A stretch of 64,000 nt of DNA, taken from NCBI GenBank assembly GCA_001414345.1, contig LLCB01000006.1:1-64000 (forward strand), read 5' to 3'. Shown here one piece after another: positions 1 through 11,967 of the stretch. The notes beneath the pieces are model-generated. The model was not told where the DNA came from. It made no database searches and was given only the letters and a program-made list of their open reading frames with translations. Source of the stretch: Hymenoscyphus infarciens. Taxonomy: Eukaryota > Ascomycota > Leotiomycetes > Helotiales > Helotiaceae. Both the position numbers and the translations under genes were made by a program. Numbering within the stretch: the stretch's first letter is position 1; each line of letters begins with the position of its first letter.

Positions 1-395
1 TTCTTCTAAGTACTTTATTTTAGATATATTTTTTAAACTAAGTTAAGAGCTAGATTATAAGTTAGTTTCTAATTTTAAATCGTTTTATAAATTAGGTTAA
101 ATTACCTTGAATCGTTTTATAAATCGGCTTAAATTACCTTGAATCGTTTTATGAATCGGTTTCTTACTTTGAATCGTTTTATGAATCGGTTTCTTACTTT
201 GAATCGTTTTATGAATCGGTTTCTTACTTTAAATCGTTTTATAAATCGACTTAAATTACTTTAAATCGTTTTATAAAACGTATTAGAGCTACTTTAAGAA
301 ATAACTCATATCTTGAACCGGTATTAAACCGGTATTGAGTCTAAGTTGATACTAGCTCAAAACCCTAGTAGAGGGCATGTAAGTAGTTATATATA
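1..395 (+). repeat. Module R, copy 1 (truncated by window edge)
   Basis: It contains a 30-32 bp minisatellite whose unit begins AATCGTTTTATRAATCGG and alternates between a TTTCTTACTTT form and a CTTAAATTACCTT form. It ends with a conserved tail (two CCGGTATTRA motifs, then AAAACCCTAGTAGAG and a GCATGTAAGTA end). The same module recurs at 1680-2115, 8275-8740, 8930-9515 (inverted) and 14763-15215 (inverted). It is non-coding. Confidence 0.75.
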
Positions 396-482
396 ATATC
401 TTAGTCTTTAATATAAGTATCCTACTTATTAGACTTGAATTCCTTAGTATTATTTAAGTATAAACTTTTAATACTTTACTGC

Positions 483-865
483 TAACTAGCGAGGGTTTTG
501 AGTTAGGGTTAAATCCGGTTTAACCTTGACTTAAGGTGACTTAGACTGATTCTAGAAGCGTATTTGAGCTAGTTTATAAAATAGATTAAAGTAGTTTAAA
601 ATAATTTAAGAACTAGGTTTAATATACTTTGAAACTAACTTAAGATGATTTATAGTAGTAAAACCTAACTCGTTTTAGCGAGTTGAACTCGTTTTAGTGA
701 GTTAAACTTATTTTAGTAAGTTAAACTGGGTTATAAACTGGGTTAGATAAGTTAAGTTAGTATTAGATACTAGTTTAACTTAATTCTAGACCTACCTTAT
801 AACTTAGTATTAGAGTAGCTTTAAATTAGTATTAAAAACTATTTATTACTAGTAAATATATATTA
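483..865 (+). repeat. Module N, copy 1
   Basis: This non-coding repeat begins at GCTAACTAGCGAGGGTTTTGA and carries a short tandem of an AACTCGTTTTAGYGAGTT unit (about 660-720). It directly precedes an M module, as it does at 6098-6475 (+), while at 14651-14762 (partial) and 16145-16510 it sits beside M in the inverted order. The constant N-M adjacency suggests that N and M belong to one larger original element. Confidence 0.65.
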
Positions 866-1583
866 AAAAAGATTGAAATTATGTGATTAGGTATATATTA
901 TATAGCTATACTACTCTTATATAACATACCTTAGTTTATTGAATGCCTAAGTTCTACTTCTACTAATTCTACTAATTCTACTAATTCTACTGATTCTACT
1001 AATTATTCTACTAAATGTTCTATTAACCTAAATAACGTTATCCTATATATATACCTTAATATAATTAGTTTAATTAATTAGTTAGTTAGTCAGTTAAAAA
1101 CTATAAAACACGTACGTTAGTTTAGGAAGTAAGAGTAGAAATAGTATATACTATAAAAGTAATAGCGATAGCAATAGTAATAGCGATAACGTAGATGATA
1201 AATCTAAGGCTTCTAATTCGCTCTATTAAAAGTCTAATTATAAAATATGCTTAAATCGTTAAAAAAGAAAGGTTATTATTTAATAATATAGAATTAACTA
1301 GGGTAGTAAACGTAATAAATACGATATAGATTATAATACTGATAAGTAGCTTAATACTAAGTAATAAATATAATATAATAGTAAGAGAGAGTTATTGTTG
1401 TTAAAGTGTTAATATTAAAGTGTTAAAGTTAAAGTGTTAAAGTTGTTGAAGTCGAAGGTAGGGGTAGCTTATACGCTAGCTCTTAGCGGTTACATAGCTA
1501 GTTGTATATAGCGTACCGTGTTTAGTAAGAGCGACCCTGGTATGAAAGCTACGCCTTACTAGGTGACCTACTTTAGTTATATA
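866..1583 (+). repeat. Module M, copy 1
   Basis: This is a RIP-mutated copy of the about 780-bp module whose best-preserved copy is 12668-13449 (inverted). Recognisable landmarks are a CTACTAATT short tandem near 960-1015, a conserved ACGTACGTTAGTTTAGGAAGTAAGAGT stretch cited here only by position (1111-1137), a GATAGC-like run near 1160-1200, and the terminal ACCTACTTTAGTTATATAAC. No reading frame is conserved. Confidence 0.65.
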
Positions 1584-1679
1584 ACTTCTATTTTTTATAA
1601 GCTATTAGCTCTATTTATAAGGATTATTAATATATAATTACTAATTAAAGTTTATATATAAAAAGTCTCTTAAATTGCT

Positions 1680-2115
1680 TTTAAAAAAAAAACACTCTTT
1701 CTAGACTTTTTTTTTTTCTTTTAAGTACTTTTTAGATATATTTTTTAAACTAAGTTAAGAGATAGATTATAAGTTAGTTTCTAATTTTAAATTGTTTTAT
1801 AAATCGGTTTCTTACTTTAAATTGTTTTATAAATCGGCTTAAATTCTCTTAAATTGTTTTATAAATTAGTTTCTTACTTTAAATCGTTTTATAAATCGGT
1901 TTCTTACTTTAAATCGTTTTATAAATCAGCTTAAATTGTTTTATAAATTAGGTTAAATTACCTTAAATTGTTTTATAAATTAGTTTCTTACCTTAAATTG
2001 TTTTATAAAACGTATTAGAGCTACTTTAAGAAATAACTCATATCTTAAACCGGTATTAAACTAGTATTAAGTCTAAGTTGATACTAGCTCAAAACCCTAG
2101 TAGAGAGCATGTAAG
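1680..2115 (+). repeat. Module R, copy 2
   Basis: It opens with a poly-A/ACACTCTTTCTAGAC/poly-T stretch, followed by the 30-32 bp AATCGTTTTATAAATCGG-type minisatellite and the CCGGTATTAA...AACCCTAGTAGAGAGCATGTAAGTA tail. It abuts the truncated end of a copia remnant at about 2116. Confidence 0.7.
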
Positions 2116-5100
2116 TACTTTTATTAAATTAATTTTTTAATAAGTTATTTATTTTAACTAACTTATTAAAGGCTTCTAATTTATACTTTATAGTATATAT
2201 AAATATAGCTCTAGTTTTATAATATATATATATAAGAGTATATGTTTTACTTAAAAGTCCTTTAATTCTAAGTAGTCTTAGAATATCTATATTAAAATAT
2301 TCTAAAAACTTAAAGTTATAATTACTTAAAAAGATATAACTTATATTCTTAGTTATCTTTCCTTTATAATAATTTTTATAATTATCTAGTTCTTTTTTAC
2401 TATTAGAATTAATAGTATATCTCTTAGTAAGTAATATAGTTTTTAATAATATATTAATATTAATATAATTTAATCTTTAATATAATAAGTTAATATTAAG
2501 TTCTTTTATTTTTATAATATATAACGTTTTTTTAAGCTTTATATAATCTATATTAATATTAAAATAATAAGCGTTATATTCCTAGTTTATATTTATAGTT
2601 ACGTCTAGTAGCTTATTATAAGTATATATGTTTTTATTATCTATACTAATATTAAAGCTACTCTTAATAAGAGCTTTAGTTAAAATTAGAGTAGTAGTAA
2701 TATCTAGGATATAATTTACTTCTAATAAGTTTATTTTAATATTATTAGAACTTATTATTAGTATTATACTAACTCCTAGTATAAGTAGCTTAGTACTATC
2801 TACTATACTAATAGTTAATCCTTTTATAAGTTTAAAGTTTAAAATCTAATCTTTATTAGATATATAATATTTAGTAGTACTAGAGTCTAGTATAACTTTA
2901 GACTCTTTAGATACTTTATAAGAAGTATTTAATATAGCTATATATAATACTTTTAAAGTACTATTATCGTTGGTTTTTAAATTAGTACTACTACTAGTAT
3001 TAGTACTAATATTACTAGTATTACTACTAGTATTATTAGATTTCTTATTTAATTTTAGTTCTAGGTATAGTATAAAGTATTTAGAAATTATATATCTTCT
3101 CTTATTATAATAAGTATAAATAGGAATTTCATTTCCTTTATTTATAGCTTTATTAGCCTTTTTAGCTTTATTAGCTTCTAAGTTATTACTAGATTCTATT
3201 CTAACTTCTTCTAATATAAGTTTAGATATAAGAATATCTATATTAATTTTAGATAAATCTTTTCCTAGCTCTTTGTATTTTCTTAATATAAAACCTTTAA
3301 AGCTACTATTAAGCTCTTTAAATATAATCTAAGCTATATAGCTTTTAGATATTAGATGTCTTAAGTCTTTAAGATATAAAGCTATACTCTATATAGCGCT
3401 TATATATTTGTCGACGTTTTTATAAGAGCTTTAGCTAGATTTAATAATTATATCTAAGTATTAACTAATTAGATTAAAACTAGATTCTTTATATATAGCT
3501 ATTATATACGCTTATATAGTATTAGAGCTAGTTTTATCTTTAAACTAGTTTATATTATTAATAGATATAATAAACTTAATAGCTTCTAAGGCTTTTTAGC
3601 TATTTCTAGTATAGTTAGAGTTATATTCCTTATATTTAATACTAAGCTCTACTAACCTAGGTTCTTTATTTATATAGTATAAATCTTTATTAGATCTAGT
3701 AATAAATAAGTCTATATATAATATAAATCTATTGATTTCTAGAAAGAGTTTAGCCTTTCTATACTAGTTTATATAGTTAGTTTTTCTAACTAATTTACTA
3801 CTCTTAAAAGAACTAAAAGATATTATAGTTTAATAAAAGAGCGTGTTTTAGTTAAGAGAAGGACTAATACGAAAAATTTATATAGTTATATAATATTAAA
3901 AAGTAGTTAGAAAACTAGAATTTTTATTATTCTAGAACCTACTAAACTAAAATAGTAATATAGTAAAGGGCTTATATACTCTTAGAGTAATATAAGTATA
4001 AAGAAAAAGATTTATAAATTAAGAAGTTATCTAGTTTTAGGCTTAAGAGGAAGCTTATTATATACTAGTACTTTGTTAAATATTACTAGCTAAATAGAGT
4101 ATATAAGGTTTTTAAACTAGTCTTTATAAAAAATAGCTTTTATTTCTAGGCATTTAAATATACTAGTAAGACGGTCTATTTTAGTAGTACTTAGTATAGG
4201 GCTTTCTAGTAAGCTAGTATACCTGATATTAGCACCGACTATACTACTAAGATAATGTTTAGTAATAAGGTTTTAGGATAAAAAGTTACTATATAAGTTA
4301 ACTAGAGTAATACTAAGCTAGAGAATAGATATAATAGACTAATCTTTAAGATTACCTTAGTTCTAAGATATTTTAATAATGTTAGGTAAAGCTTAGAGTC
4401 TAAGATATACGCTAATAATTATTTTAAAGTCTTATTATCCGATTATAAGAATAGCCTTAGTTCTTGATTAAATTATCTATTTAATAGAATAGAGGTTAAA
4501 ATAACGTAGTATTATATAGTATAATATAAGGTACTAACCTTAACTCTTAGTTATCTAACTATAAGAAGTAAGAAGATAAAACTAGTAATCCTATAAGGCG
4601 TACTCTTCACTTACTATATACTAGACTAAGATAGGCGCTTAGTAATCTACTAGAGCGTAGTATAAGAGGTAAGTAGACTAGTAATATCTTTTAAAAGAAA
4701 ACCTTAAAAAATAAAAAACTCTTAATAATATAAAATTAAAAGTAATTAATATATTATATAAGAGAGTATCTAACGCGAAAGTAATACTAGGTTACGTAAA
4801 AACAAAGTTATATAGAAATGAACTATGTCTAGCTTATAACCTCTTAGATTAGTTATAGTTTATAAAGTAATAATAGATTATATAAGAAGTGAAAGGTAAA
4901 AAAGAATTAATTAACTTAAATAAAAAACTAAGAAGCTATCTACTCTATATATATATATAGGCTATAGCTAGCCTTCTAGTCTAATACTAGTATAGTTCTA
5001 AGTCTAAAACTACGGATATAACTAATCTATTGAATAGTGTTAATCTATATACTTAGATAGTATTTACTTCGTTAGATAGTATTTAGTCTATTAGATAGTA

Positions 5101-5285
5101 TTAATCTATATACTTGAATAGTATTTAGTCTATTAGATAGTATTTAGTCCGTCGGATACTAGTAATCTATATTAGATACTATTTATCTAAGCTACGTATC
5201 GTCGATCTAGAGATATTAGAGATATTATACTATACTAGTATAATTAAGTACTAGTATAAGTGCTTATTATATACTAACAAATAAT
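2116..5285 (-). mobile_element. Ty1/copia retrotransposon remnant, copy A
   Basis: Read on the minus strand, a leader lies at about 5280-3840, followed by degenerate gag, protease and the first part of integrase down to 2116. The zinc knuckle is recognisable, with Cys replaced by Tyr (pattern YTYYNKRGHIISKYF in the matching copy B). Next come an aspartic-protease-like stretch and an integrase-like DYSRA...FIYTIKYK stretch near 2150-2250. Stop codons occur throughout, so it is dead. It is an inverted copy of 9520-11970 and shares its leader and the 19-bp minisatellite (here 5030-5170). The reverse transcriptase/RNase H region and paired LTRs were not found, so this is a truncated element. Confidence 0.7.
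5030..5170. repeat. 19-bp minisatellite in copia copy A leader
   Basis: About six diverged copies of a unit related to ATAGTATTTAGTCYRTYRGAT. The same array, better preserved, is at 9620-9770 in the inverted copy B. Confidence 0.6.
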
Positions 5286-5560
5286 TAGTAGAATTAGTAA
5301 AAGTAGGACCTAGGTATTTAGGTATATTATATAAGAGTAGTATAGCTATATAATATATACCTTTTTATATAATTTCAAATTTAAGTCCTTTTTCAAGCTC
5401 TTTTAATTCTTTTTCAATACTAACTTAAAACTAGTTTTAAGCTAGTTCTAAACTAGTTCTAAACTGGTTCTAAACTGGTTCTAATCCTAGGTTAACTTTA
5501 ATTCGAATCGGAGTCGAATCAGAGTCGAATCGGAGTTAAGTAAATAGCGGTTCAGTAGTA
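5286..5560 (-). repeat. Partial module M tail plus module T
   Basis: It matches 13372-13860: the M end (AGAGTAGTATAGCTATATAATATAC), then a CTTTTTCAAGCTC stretch with only one or two units here against about six at 13465-13530, then GAATCGGAGTCGAATC repeats and an AAATAGCGGTTC end. It is non-coding. Confidence 0.55.
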
Positions 5561-5837
5561 TAGTAGTTTTTAAGTATAAAAGACTTAATAATATTATTAT
5601 CTTTAAACCTAATATAAACAGAACTAACTCTCTTAATACTAATTATTTTTACTTCGCTCTACTTAACTAGTTTATTACTAGACTTATAATCTATAAAATA
5701 GAGCTTATTATATATTATATATTTTATAGTAGTAGTGTCTAGTATAAAATTAGATTTATTATCTATAGAGTTAGAGATAGTAGTAGTAAGAACTTGTTTA
5801 GCTTATTTATTTAATAAGAAGTTAAAGATATTTATAC
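5561..5837. other. AT-rich filler without recognised content
   Basis: Strongly AT-rich sequence between modules T and P, with no open frame of useful length. A CTAGTATAAAATTAGA-like stretch hints at a piece of the copia protease region, but this is too degraded to call. Confidence 0.3.
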
Positions 5838-6075
5838 TAGTATTAGTACGTATATACTTACTCGCTTTTACTTAAAACTAGTTTAAATTAGTATTAAATC
5901 GATTTTAATAGCTTAAGTAAGTGTCGATATAGTATCTTATTCTATTTAGAGAGGTTCTAAGGTTTAGATTATATTTAGAGAGGTTCTAAACCTATTTAGA
6001 GAGGTTCCGAGGTTCTGATTCTATTTAGAATCGTTAAATTAATTAGAGCTATAGCTAGCTATAGTTTAAAGAGGT
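5838..6075 (+). repeat. Module P, copy 1
   Basis: A short-period repeat of TATTTAGAGAGGTTCTAAGGTTC-like units (compare 8742-8930 and 11967-12430), ending in a conserved TTAATTAGAGCTATAGCTAGCTA sequence. The copy at 11967-12430 is less mutated and has CCGAGG where this one mostly has CTAAGG, as expected from C-to-T change. Confidence 0.6.
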
Positions 6076-6097
6076 TCTAAGGTTCTTATTCTACTTT

Positions 6098-6475
6098 ACT
6101 ACTAACTAGCGAGGGTTTTAAGTTAGAGTTAAATCTAGTTCAACCTTGACTTAAGATGACTTAGACTAATTTATAAAATATATTTAAGCTAGTTTATAAA
6201 CTAGATTAAAGTAGTTTAAAATAATTCAAGAACTAGGTTTAATATACTTTAAAACCGACTTAAGATAATTTATAATAGTAAAACCCGACTCGTTTTAGCG
6301 AGTTAAACCGAGTTATAAACTAGGTTAGGTAAGTTAAGTTAGTATTAGACCTGCCTTAAACTAGTTTAACTTAGTTCTAGACCTATCTTAAACTAGTAGT
6401 AACTTAGTATTAGAGTATTCTTAAATTAGTACTAAAAACTATTTATTACTTAAGAATATATATAAAAAAAGACTA
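6098..6475 (+). repeat. Module N, copy 2
   Basis: It repeats 483-865 in the same orientation and again directly precedes an M module. The CTCGTTTTAGCGAGTTAAAC unit is present. It is non-coding. Confidence 0.65.
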
Positions 6476-7231
6476 GAATCATATAATTAAGTAGGTATAT
6501 ATTATATAGCTATACTACTCTTATATAATATACTCTAGTTTATTAAATACTTAAGTTCTACTTCTACTAATTCTACTAATTCTACTAATTCCACTAATTC
6601 CACCGATTCTACTAACCTAAATAACGTTATCTCTATATATATACCTCGATTTAATTAGTTAGATTAGTCGGTTAGTTAGAAACTATAAGGCACGTACGTT
6701 AGTTTAGAAAGTAAGAGTGGAAATAGTACGTATTATAAAAGCGATAGCGATAGTAATAGCGATAGCGATAGCGACAGCGACAGCGGCAGCGATAGCGATG
6801 ACGTAGATAACAAATCCGAGGCTTCTCTACTAAAAGTCTAACTATAAAATATGTCTAAATCGTTGAAAAAGAAGAGTTATTATTTAATAACGTAGAATTA
6901 ACCGGGGTAGTAAACGTGATAAATATAACGTAGATTATAATACTAATAAGTAGCTTAATACCGAGTAACAAATATAATATAATAGCGAAAGAGAGTTATC
7001 GTTATTATCGTCGTCGTCGTCGTCGTTAAAGTGAAGTATTAAAGTCGAAGATATCGAAGTCGAAGTCGAAGTCGAAGTCGAAGTCGAAGTCGAAGTCGAA
7101 GTCGAAGGTAGAGGTAGCTTATACGCTTATAGGTCTTAGCGGTTACGTAGCTAGTTATACGTAGCGTACTATATTTAATAAGAGCGACTCTAGTATAAAA
7201 GCCACGCCTTATTATATAACCTACTTTAGTT
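6476..7231 (+). repeat. Module M, copy 2
   Basis: Same order of landmarks as the reference copy at 12668-13449: a CTACTAATT/CCACTAATT tandem near 6555-6610, a GTTAGTTTAGAAAGTAAGAG stretch, a GATAGC/GACAGC run near 6740-6800, and a TCGAAG hexanucleotide array of about nine units near 7040-7106. It ends at TTAGTTACGTAAC. It is moderately RIP-mutated and has no conserved protein. Confidence 0.7.
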
Positions 7232-7321
7232 ACGTAACTTACTAAATTTATATACTAGTAGCCTTAAATTTAAGAACTACTAGAATATAAAAAATATATA
7301 AGGTTTATATATAAAAAGATA

Positions 7322-8252
7322 TAGAGTTGCGCTATTCTATAGCTAACGCTAGTAGAGGTCCCTAGCCTGCTAAGCACGCTACTACGTGATTTACTCTCTT
7401 ATTCTTCTATTTACTCTCTTATTCTTCTATTTACTCTAGAAGTATTCTAAAACTCTTTTATATCGTATATATATATTATTATATTTCTGATTGCTAATAC
7501 TCTAGAAACTATAGATATAACTTAAATAGTTACTTAAAAGTGCCTAAAACTAGTTAAACTGATAAAAATATCGACTTCTCTAAAAAGTGGGAATAACCTT
7601 AGTTTTGCCTTCTTAAGATATTACCTAACTTCCGGACATGTTCTAATAGTAATAGTATAAGGCACTTGTCTTTTCACCGGAGAGCTAGCCCCTCGGACCC
7701 CTTAGTAGGAGAGACACTCTCTTATACCTACCTGTTAAGATTAAGTACGATTTATATAACAAAGTGAATGAATTTAAGCCTTTTGCCTATTCAACGTGAA
7801 TAGCGGATCGCCTGTAAATTAGTAGCTAGATACATCTATTACGCTCGATCTAATACTAATACTTCGATATCGATATAACCTAAGGTAGAGGTATAGGCGG
7901 AAGTTAATAAACGAAAAGTGGCAGGAGAGTATACTAGGAAAGGGCGGCGCAAAGAGAAAGCGCTAGCCCGATTAGGCAATTAGTATGCGATTGAGAAAAG
8001 TCCTCGGATTTGAGCTTTTTAAGCTTTGAATGAACTTTTTAGGCGCTTTATTCGATCGTACGTAGTTTATTGATTTGTTATTATTATAAGCTTTGTTTAC
8101 TCTATTTATACTACTTTTTTAAGTAAGACTAGTCCTTTTTAGAAAGGTGGTAGCGATTGTTTTCTAGTAAGAGTGAATATGTTGAAATTTCGCTAATTTT
8201 ATACGCTAGCATAGTACCTATGCTAGCGTTGGTTATAGAATAGCGTTTCCTA
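7322..8252. mobile_element. Non-autonomous TIR element inserted between modules M and R
   Basis: Imperfect terminal inverted repeats of about 35 bp share a CGCTATTCTATA core (7330-7341 and the reverse of 8237-8248), followed by AACGCTAG on both sides. The right end also holds a perfect 10-bp hairpin, GCTAGCATAG-TAC-CTATGCTAGC, at 8206-8228. The flanking sequence TATATAAAAAG/CTACTTAAAT is continuous in the empty sites near 1650 and 15220, which shows this is an insertion; the exact target duplication is ambiguous. The interior is less AT-rich than its surroundings, includes a tandem ATTTACTCTCTTATTCTTCT near 7390-7435, and encodes nothing I recognise. Confidence 0.7.
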
Positions 8253-8274
8253 TATAAAGCTACTTAAATCGCTT

Positions 8275-8740
8275 TTAAAAAAAAACACTCTCTTTAGACT
8301 TTTTATTTTTTCTTCTAAGTACTTTATTTTAGATATATTTTTTAAAATAAGTTAAGAGCTAGATTATAAGTTAGTTTCTAATTTTAAATCGTTTTATAAA
8401 TTAGTTTCTTACTTTAAATTATTTTATAAATTAGCTTAAATTCTCTTAAATCGTTTTATAAATCAGTTTCTTACTTTAAATCGTTTTATAAATTAGGTTA
8501 AATTATCTTAAATCGTTTTATAAATTAGTTTCTTACTTTAAATTATTTTATAAATCAGCTTAAATCAGTTTATAAATTAGGTTAAATCACCTTAAATCGT
8601 TTTATAAATCGGTTTCTTATCTTAAATCGTTTTATAAAACATATTAGAGCTACTTTAAGAAATAACTAATATCTTAAACTAGTATTAAACCGGTATTAAG
8701 TCTAAGTTAATACTAGCTTAAAACCCTAGTAGAGAGTATA
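8275..8740 (+). repeat. Module R, copy 3
   Basis: Poly-A/ACACTCTCTTTAGAC opening, minisatellite units of the AATCGTTTTATAAATYRG type, and the AACCCTAGTAGAGAGTATATAAGTA tail. It forms a divided inverted repeat with the R copy at 8930-9515, with a P module between them. Confidence 0.7.
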
Positions 8741-8741
8741 T

Positions 8742-8930
8742 AAGTATTTAGAAAGGTTTAAAATCTATTTAAAGAGGTTCTAAGATTTAGATTATATTTA
8801 GAGAGGTTCTAAATCTATTTAGAGAGGTTCCGAGGTTCTAATCCTATTTAGAAGGGTTTAGAATCTATTTAGAGAGGTTCTAAACCTATTCTAAATCGTT
8901 AAATTAATTAGAGCTATAGCTAGCTACTTA
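8742..8930 (+). repeat. Module P, copy 2
   Basis: Units of TATTTAGAGAGGTTCYRAG, ending in TTAATTAGAGCTATAGCTAGCTA. It sits exactly between two R modules in opposite orientations, as the spacer of a palindrome-like structure spanning about 8275-9515. Confidence 0.6.
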
Positions 8931-9515
8931 TATACTCTCTACTAGAGTTTTAAGCTAGTATTAACTTAGACTTAATACCGGTTTAATACCGGTTTAAGAT
9001 ATTAGTTATTTCTTAAAATATCTCTAATACGTTTTATAAAACAATTTAAGATAAGAAACCGATTTATAAAACGATTTAAGGTGATTTAACCTAATTTATA
9101 AACTGATTTAAAGTAATTTAAGCCGATTTATAAAACAATTCAAAGTAAGAAACCGATTTATAAAACAATTTAAAGTAATTTAACTAAATTTATAAAACGA
9201 TTTAAGCTAATTTATAAAACGATTTAAAGTAAGAAACTAATTTATAAAACGATTTAAAATTATTTAACCTAATTTATAAAATAATTTAAAGTAAGAAACC
9301 GATTTATAAAACGATTTAAGAGAATTTAAACTAATTTATAAAACGATTTAAAGTAAGAAACTGATTTATAAAACGATTTAAAATTAGAAACTAACTTATA
9401 ATCTAGCTCTTAACTTAGTTTAAAAAATATATCTAAAATAAAGTACTTAGAAGAAAAAATAAAAAGTCTAAAGAGAGTGTTTTTTTTTTAAAGGCGATTT
9501 AAGTAGCTTTTTATA
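8930..9515 (-). repeat. Module R, copy 4 (inverted)
   Basis: Reverse complement of the R module, with units of the form ATTTATAAAACGATTTAAAGTAAGAAACCG. It ends in AAAAAGTCTAAAGAGAGTGT plus a poly-T run, then flows directly into copia copy B. Confidence 0.7.
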
Positions 9516-9519
9516 TATT

Positions 9520-11967
9520 AGTATATAATAAGCACTTATGCTAGTATTTAATTATACTAGTATAGTATAATATCTCTAATATCTCTAGATCGACGATACG
9601 TAGCTCCTAATATAGATCACTAGTATCCGACGGACTAAATACTATCCGACGGACTAAATACTATCCGACGGACTAAATACTATCCGACGGACTGAATACT
9701 ATCCGAGTATATAGATATCTGACGGACTAAATACTATCTAAGTATATAGATTAATACTATCCGACGGATTAGTTATATCCGTAGTTTCAGACTTAGAACT
9801 ATACTAGTATTAGACTAGAAGGCTGGCTATAGCCTATATGTATATATAGAGTAGATAGCTTCTTAGTTTTTTATTTAAGTTAATTAATTCTTTTTTACCT
9901 TTTACTTCTTACGTAATCTATTATTACTTTATAAACTGTGACTATTCTAAGAGGTTATAGGCTAGGCATAGTTTATTTCTATACAACTTTGTTTTACGTG
10001 ACCTAGTATTACTTTTACGTTAGATACCCTCTTACGTAACACGTCGATTACTTCTAATTCTATATTATTAGGAGTTTTTTATTTTTTATTTTTTTAAGGT
10101 TTTCTCTTAAAAGATATTACTAGTCTACTTACCTCTTATACTACGCCCTAGTGGATTACTAAGCGCCTATCTTAGTCTAGTATATTATAAGCAAAGAGTA
10201 TACCTTATAGGATTACTAGTTTTTATCTTCTTGCTTCTTATGGTTAGATAACCAAGAGTTAAGGTCAGTACCTCCTTATATTATACTACGTAATACTATG
10301 TCATTTTAACCTCTATTCTATTAAATAGATGATTTAATCAAGAACCGAGGCTATTCTTACAATTAGACAACAAGACTTTAAAACAATTATTAGCGTATAT
10401 CTTAGACTCCGAGCTTTACCCGACAGACACTACGTCATTGAAATATCTTAGAACTAAGGTAACCTTGAAGATTAGCCTATCATATCTATACCCTAGCTTG
10501 GTATTACTCTAGTCAACTCATATAGTAACTTTCTATCCCAAAACCTTATTACTAAACGTTATCTTAGCAGTACAGTCGGCGCTAATATCAGGTATACTAG
10601 CTTGCTAGAAAGCCCTACACTAAGTACTGCTAAAACAGACCGTCTTACTAGTATATTTAAACGCCTAGAAACAAAAGCTATTTTTCGTAAAGACTAGTTT
10701 AAAGACCTTATATACTCTGTCCAGCTAGCGATATTTGACGAAGCGTATGATAAGCTTCCTCTTGAGCCTAAAACTGGATAACTTCTTGATTTATAAGTCT
10801 TTTACATTCTTTGTACTTATATTACTCTGAGAGTATATGAGCTCTTTTCTGTATTACTATTTTAGTCTAGCAGGTTCTAGAACAATAAAAATTCTGGTTT
10901 TCTGACTCCTCTTGAGATCACGTGACTACGCGTATTTTTCGTGTCAGTCCTTCTCTTAACTAAAACACGCTTTTTGTAAATTAGTTGGAAAAACCAACTA
11001 TATAGAATGGTATAGAGAGGCTAAACTCTTTCTAGAAATTAATAGATTTATGTCATATATAGACTTATCTATTACTAGACCTAATAAAGATCTATACTAT
11101 ATAAATGGAGAACCTAGGTTAGCGGAACTTGGTGTTAAATACGAGGAACGTAACTCTAACTATACTAGAAATAGCTAAAAAGCCTTAGGAGCTATTAAGT
11201 CTATTATATCTATTAATAATATAGACCGATTTAAAGCTAAAACTAGCCCTAATACTATGTGGGCGTATATAATAGCTATATATAGAGAATCTAGTTTTAA
11301 TCTAATTAGTCGATACCTAGATATAATTATTAAATCTAGCTAAAGCTCTTTATATTTAAAGGGCTTAATAGTAGCTTTGAAGGTTTTATATTAAGAAAAT
11401 ACGAAGAACTAGGAAAAGATTTATCTAAAATTAATATAGATATTCTTATATCTGAACTTATATTAAAAGAAGCTAGAATAGAATCTAGTAATAACTTAGA
11501 AGCTAATAAAGCTAAAAAAGCTAATAAAGCTATTAATAAAGGAAATGAAATTCCTATTTATACTTATTATAATAAGAGAGGACATATAATTTCTAAATAC
11601 TTTATACTACACCTAGAGCTAAAATTAAATAAGAAATCTAATAATACTAGTAATAATACTAGTACTAATACTAGTAGTAGTACTAATTTAAAAAACAATA
11701 ATAGTACTAAAGTATTATATACAGCTATACTAAATACATCTTATAAAGCATCTAAAGAATCTAAAGTTATACTAGACTCTAGTGCTATCGAATATTATAT
11801 ACCTAATAAAGATTAGATTCTAAACTTTAAACCTATAAAAGGACCGACTATTAGTATAGTAGACAGTACTAAGCTACCTATACTAGGAGTTGGTATAATA
11901 CTAATAATAAGTTCTAATAATATTAAAATAAACTTATTAGAAGTAAATTATATCCTAGATATTACGT
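9520..11967 (+). mobile_element. Ty1/copia retrotransposon remnant, copy B (leader, gag, protease)
   Basis: The leader (9520-10975) contains the 19-bp minisatellite at 9620-9770. From about 10980 the plus strand reads as a copia Gag (start NYIEWYREAKLFLEINRFM), then a zinc knuckle with both visible Cys positions changed to Tyr (near 11560-11600), a protease motif LDSSAIEYY near 11770-11795 (family motif LDSGA) and a downstream KLPILGVG stretch. Stops interrupt the frame. Compared with copy A it lacks about 100 bp in gag near 11345 and ends before integrase at module P. It is less RIP-mutated than copy A in the leader. Confidence 0.75.
9620..9770. repeat. 19-bp minisatellite (CCGACGGACTAAATACTAT)n
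   Basis: Four to five near-perfect units lie at 9625-9700, followed by a variant copy containing an AGTATATAGAT insertion. A mutated counterpart is at 5030-5170 in copia copy A. Confidence 0.75.

Noticed and set aside
110..300. Regular 30-bp repeats that look at first like a CRISPR array
   Set aside because: Units are contiguous with no unique spacers, and the genome is clearly fungal; this is the module R minisatellite.
500..530. GTTAGGGTTAAA as a possible telomere repeat
   Set aside because: Only one TTAGGG-like unit, inside module N; no array.
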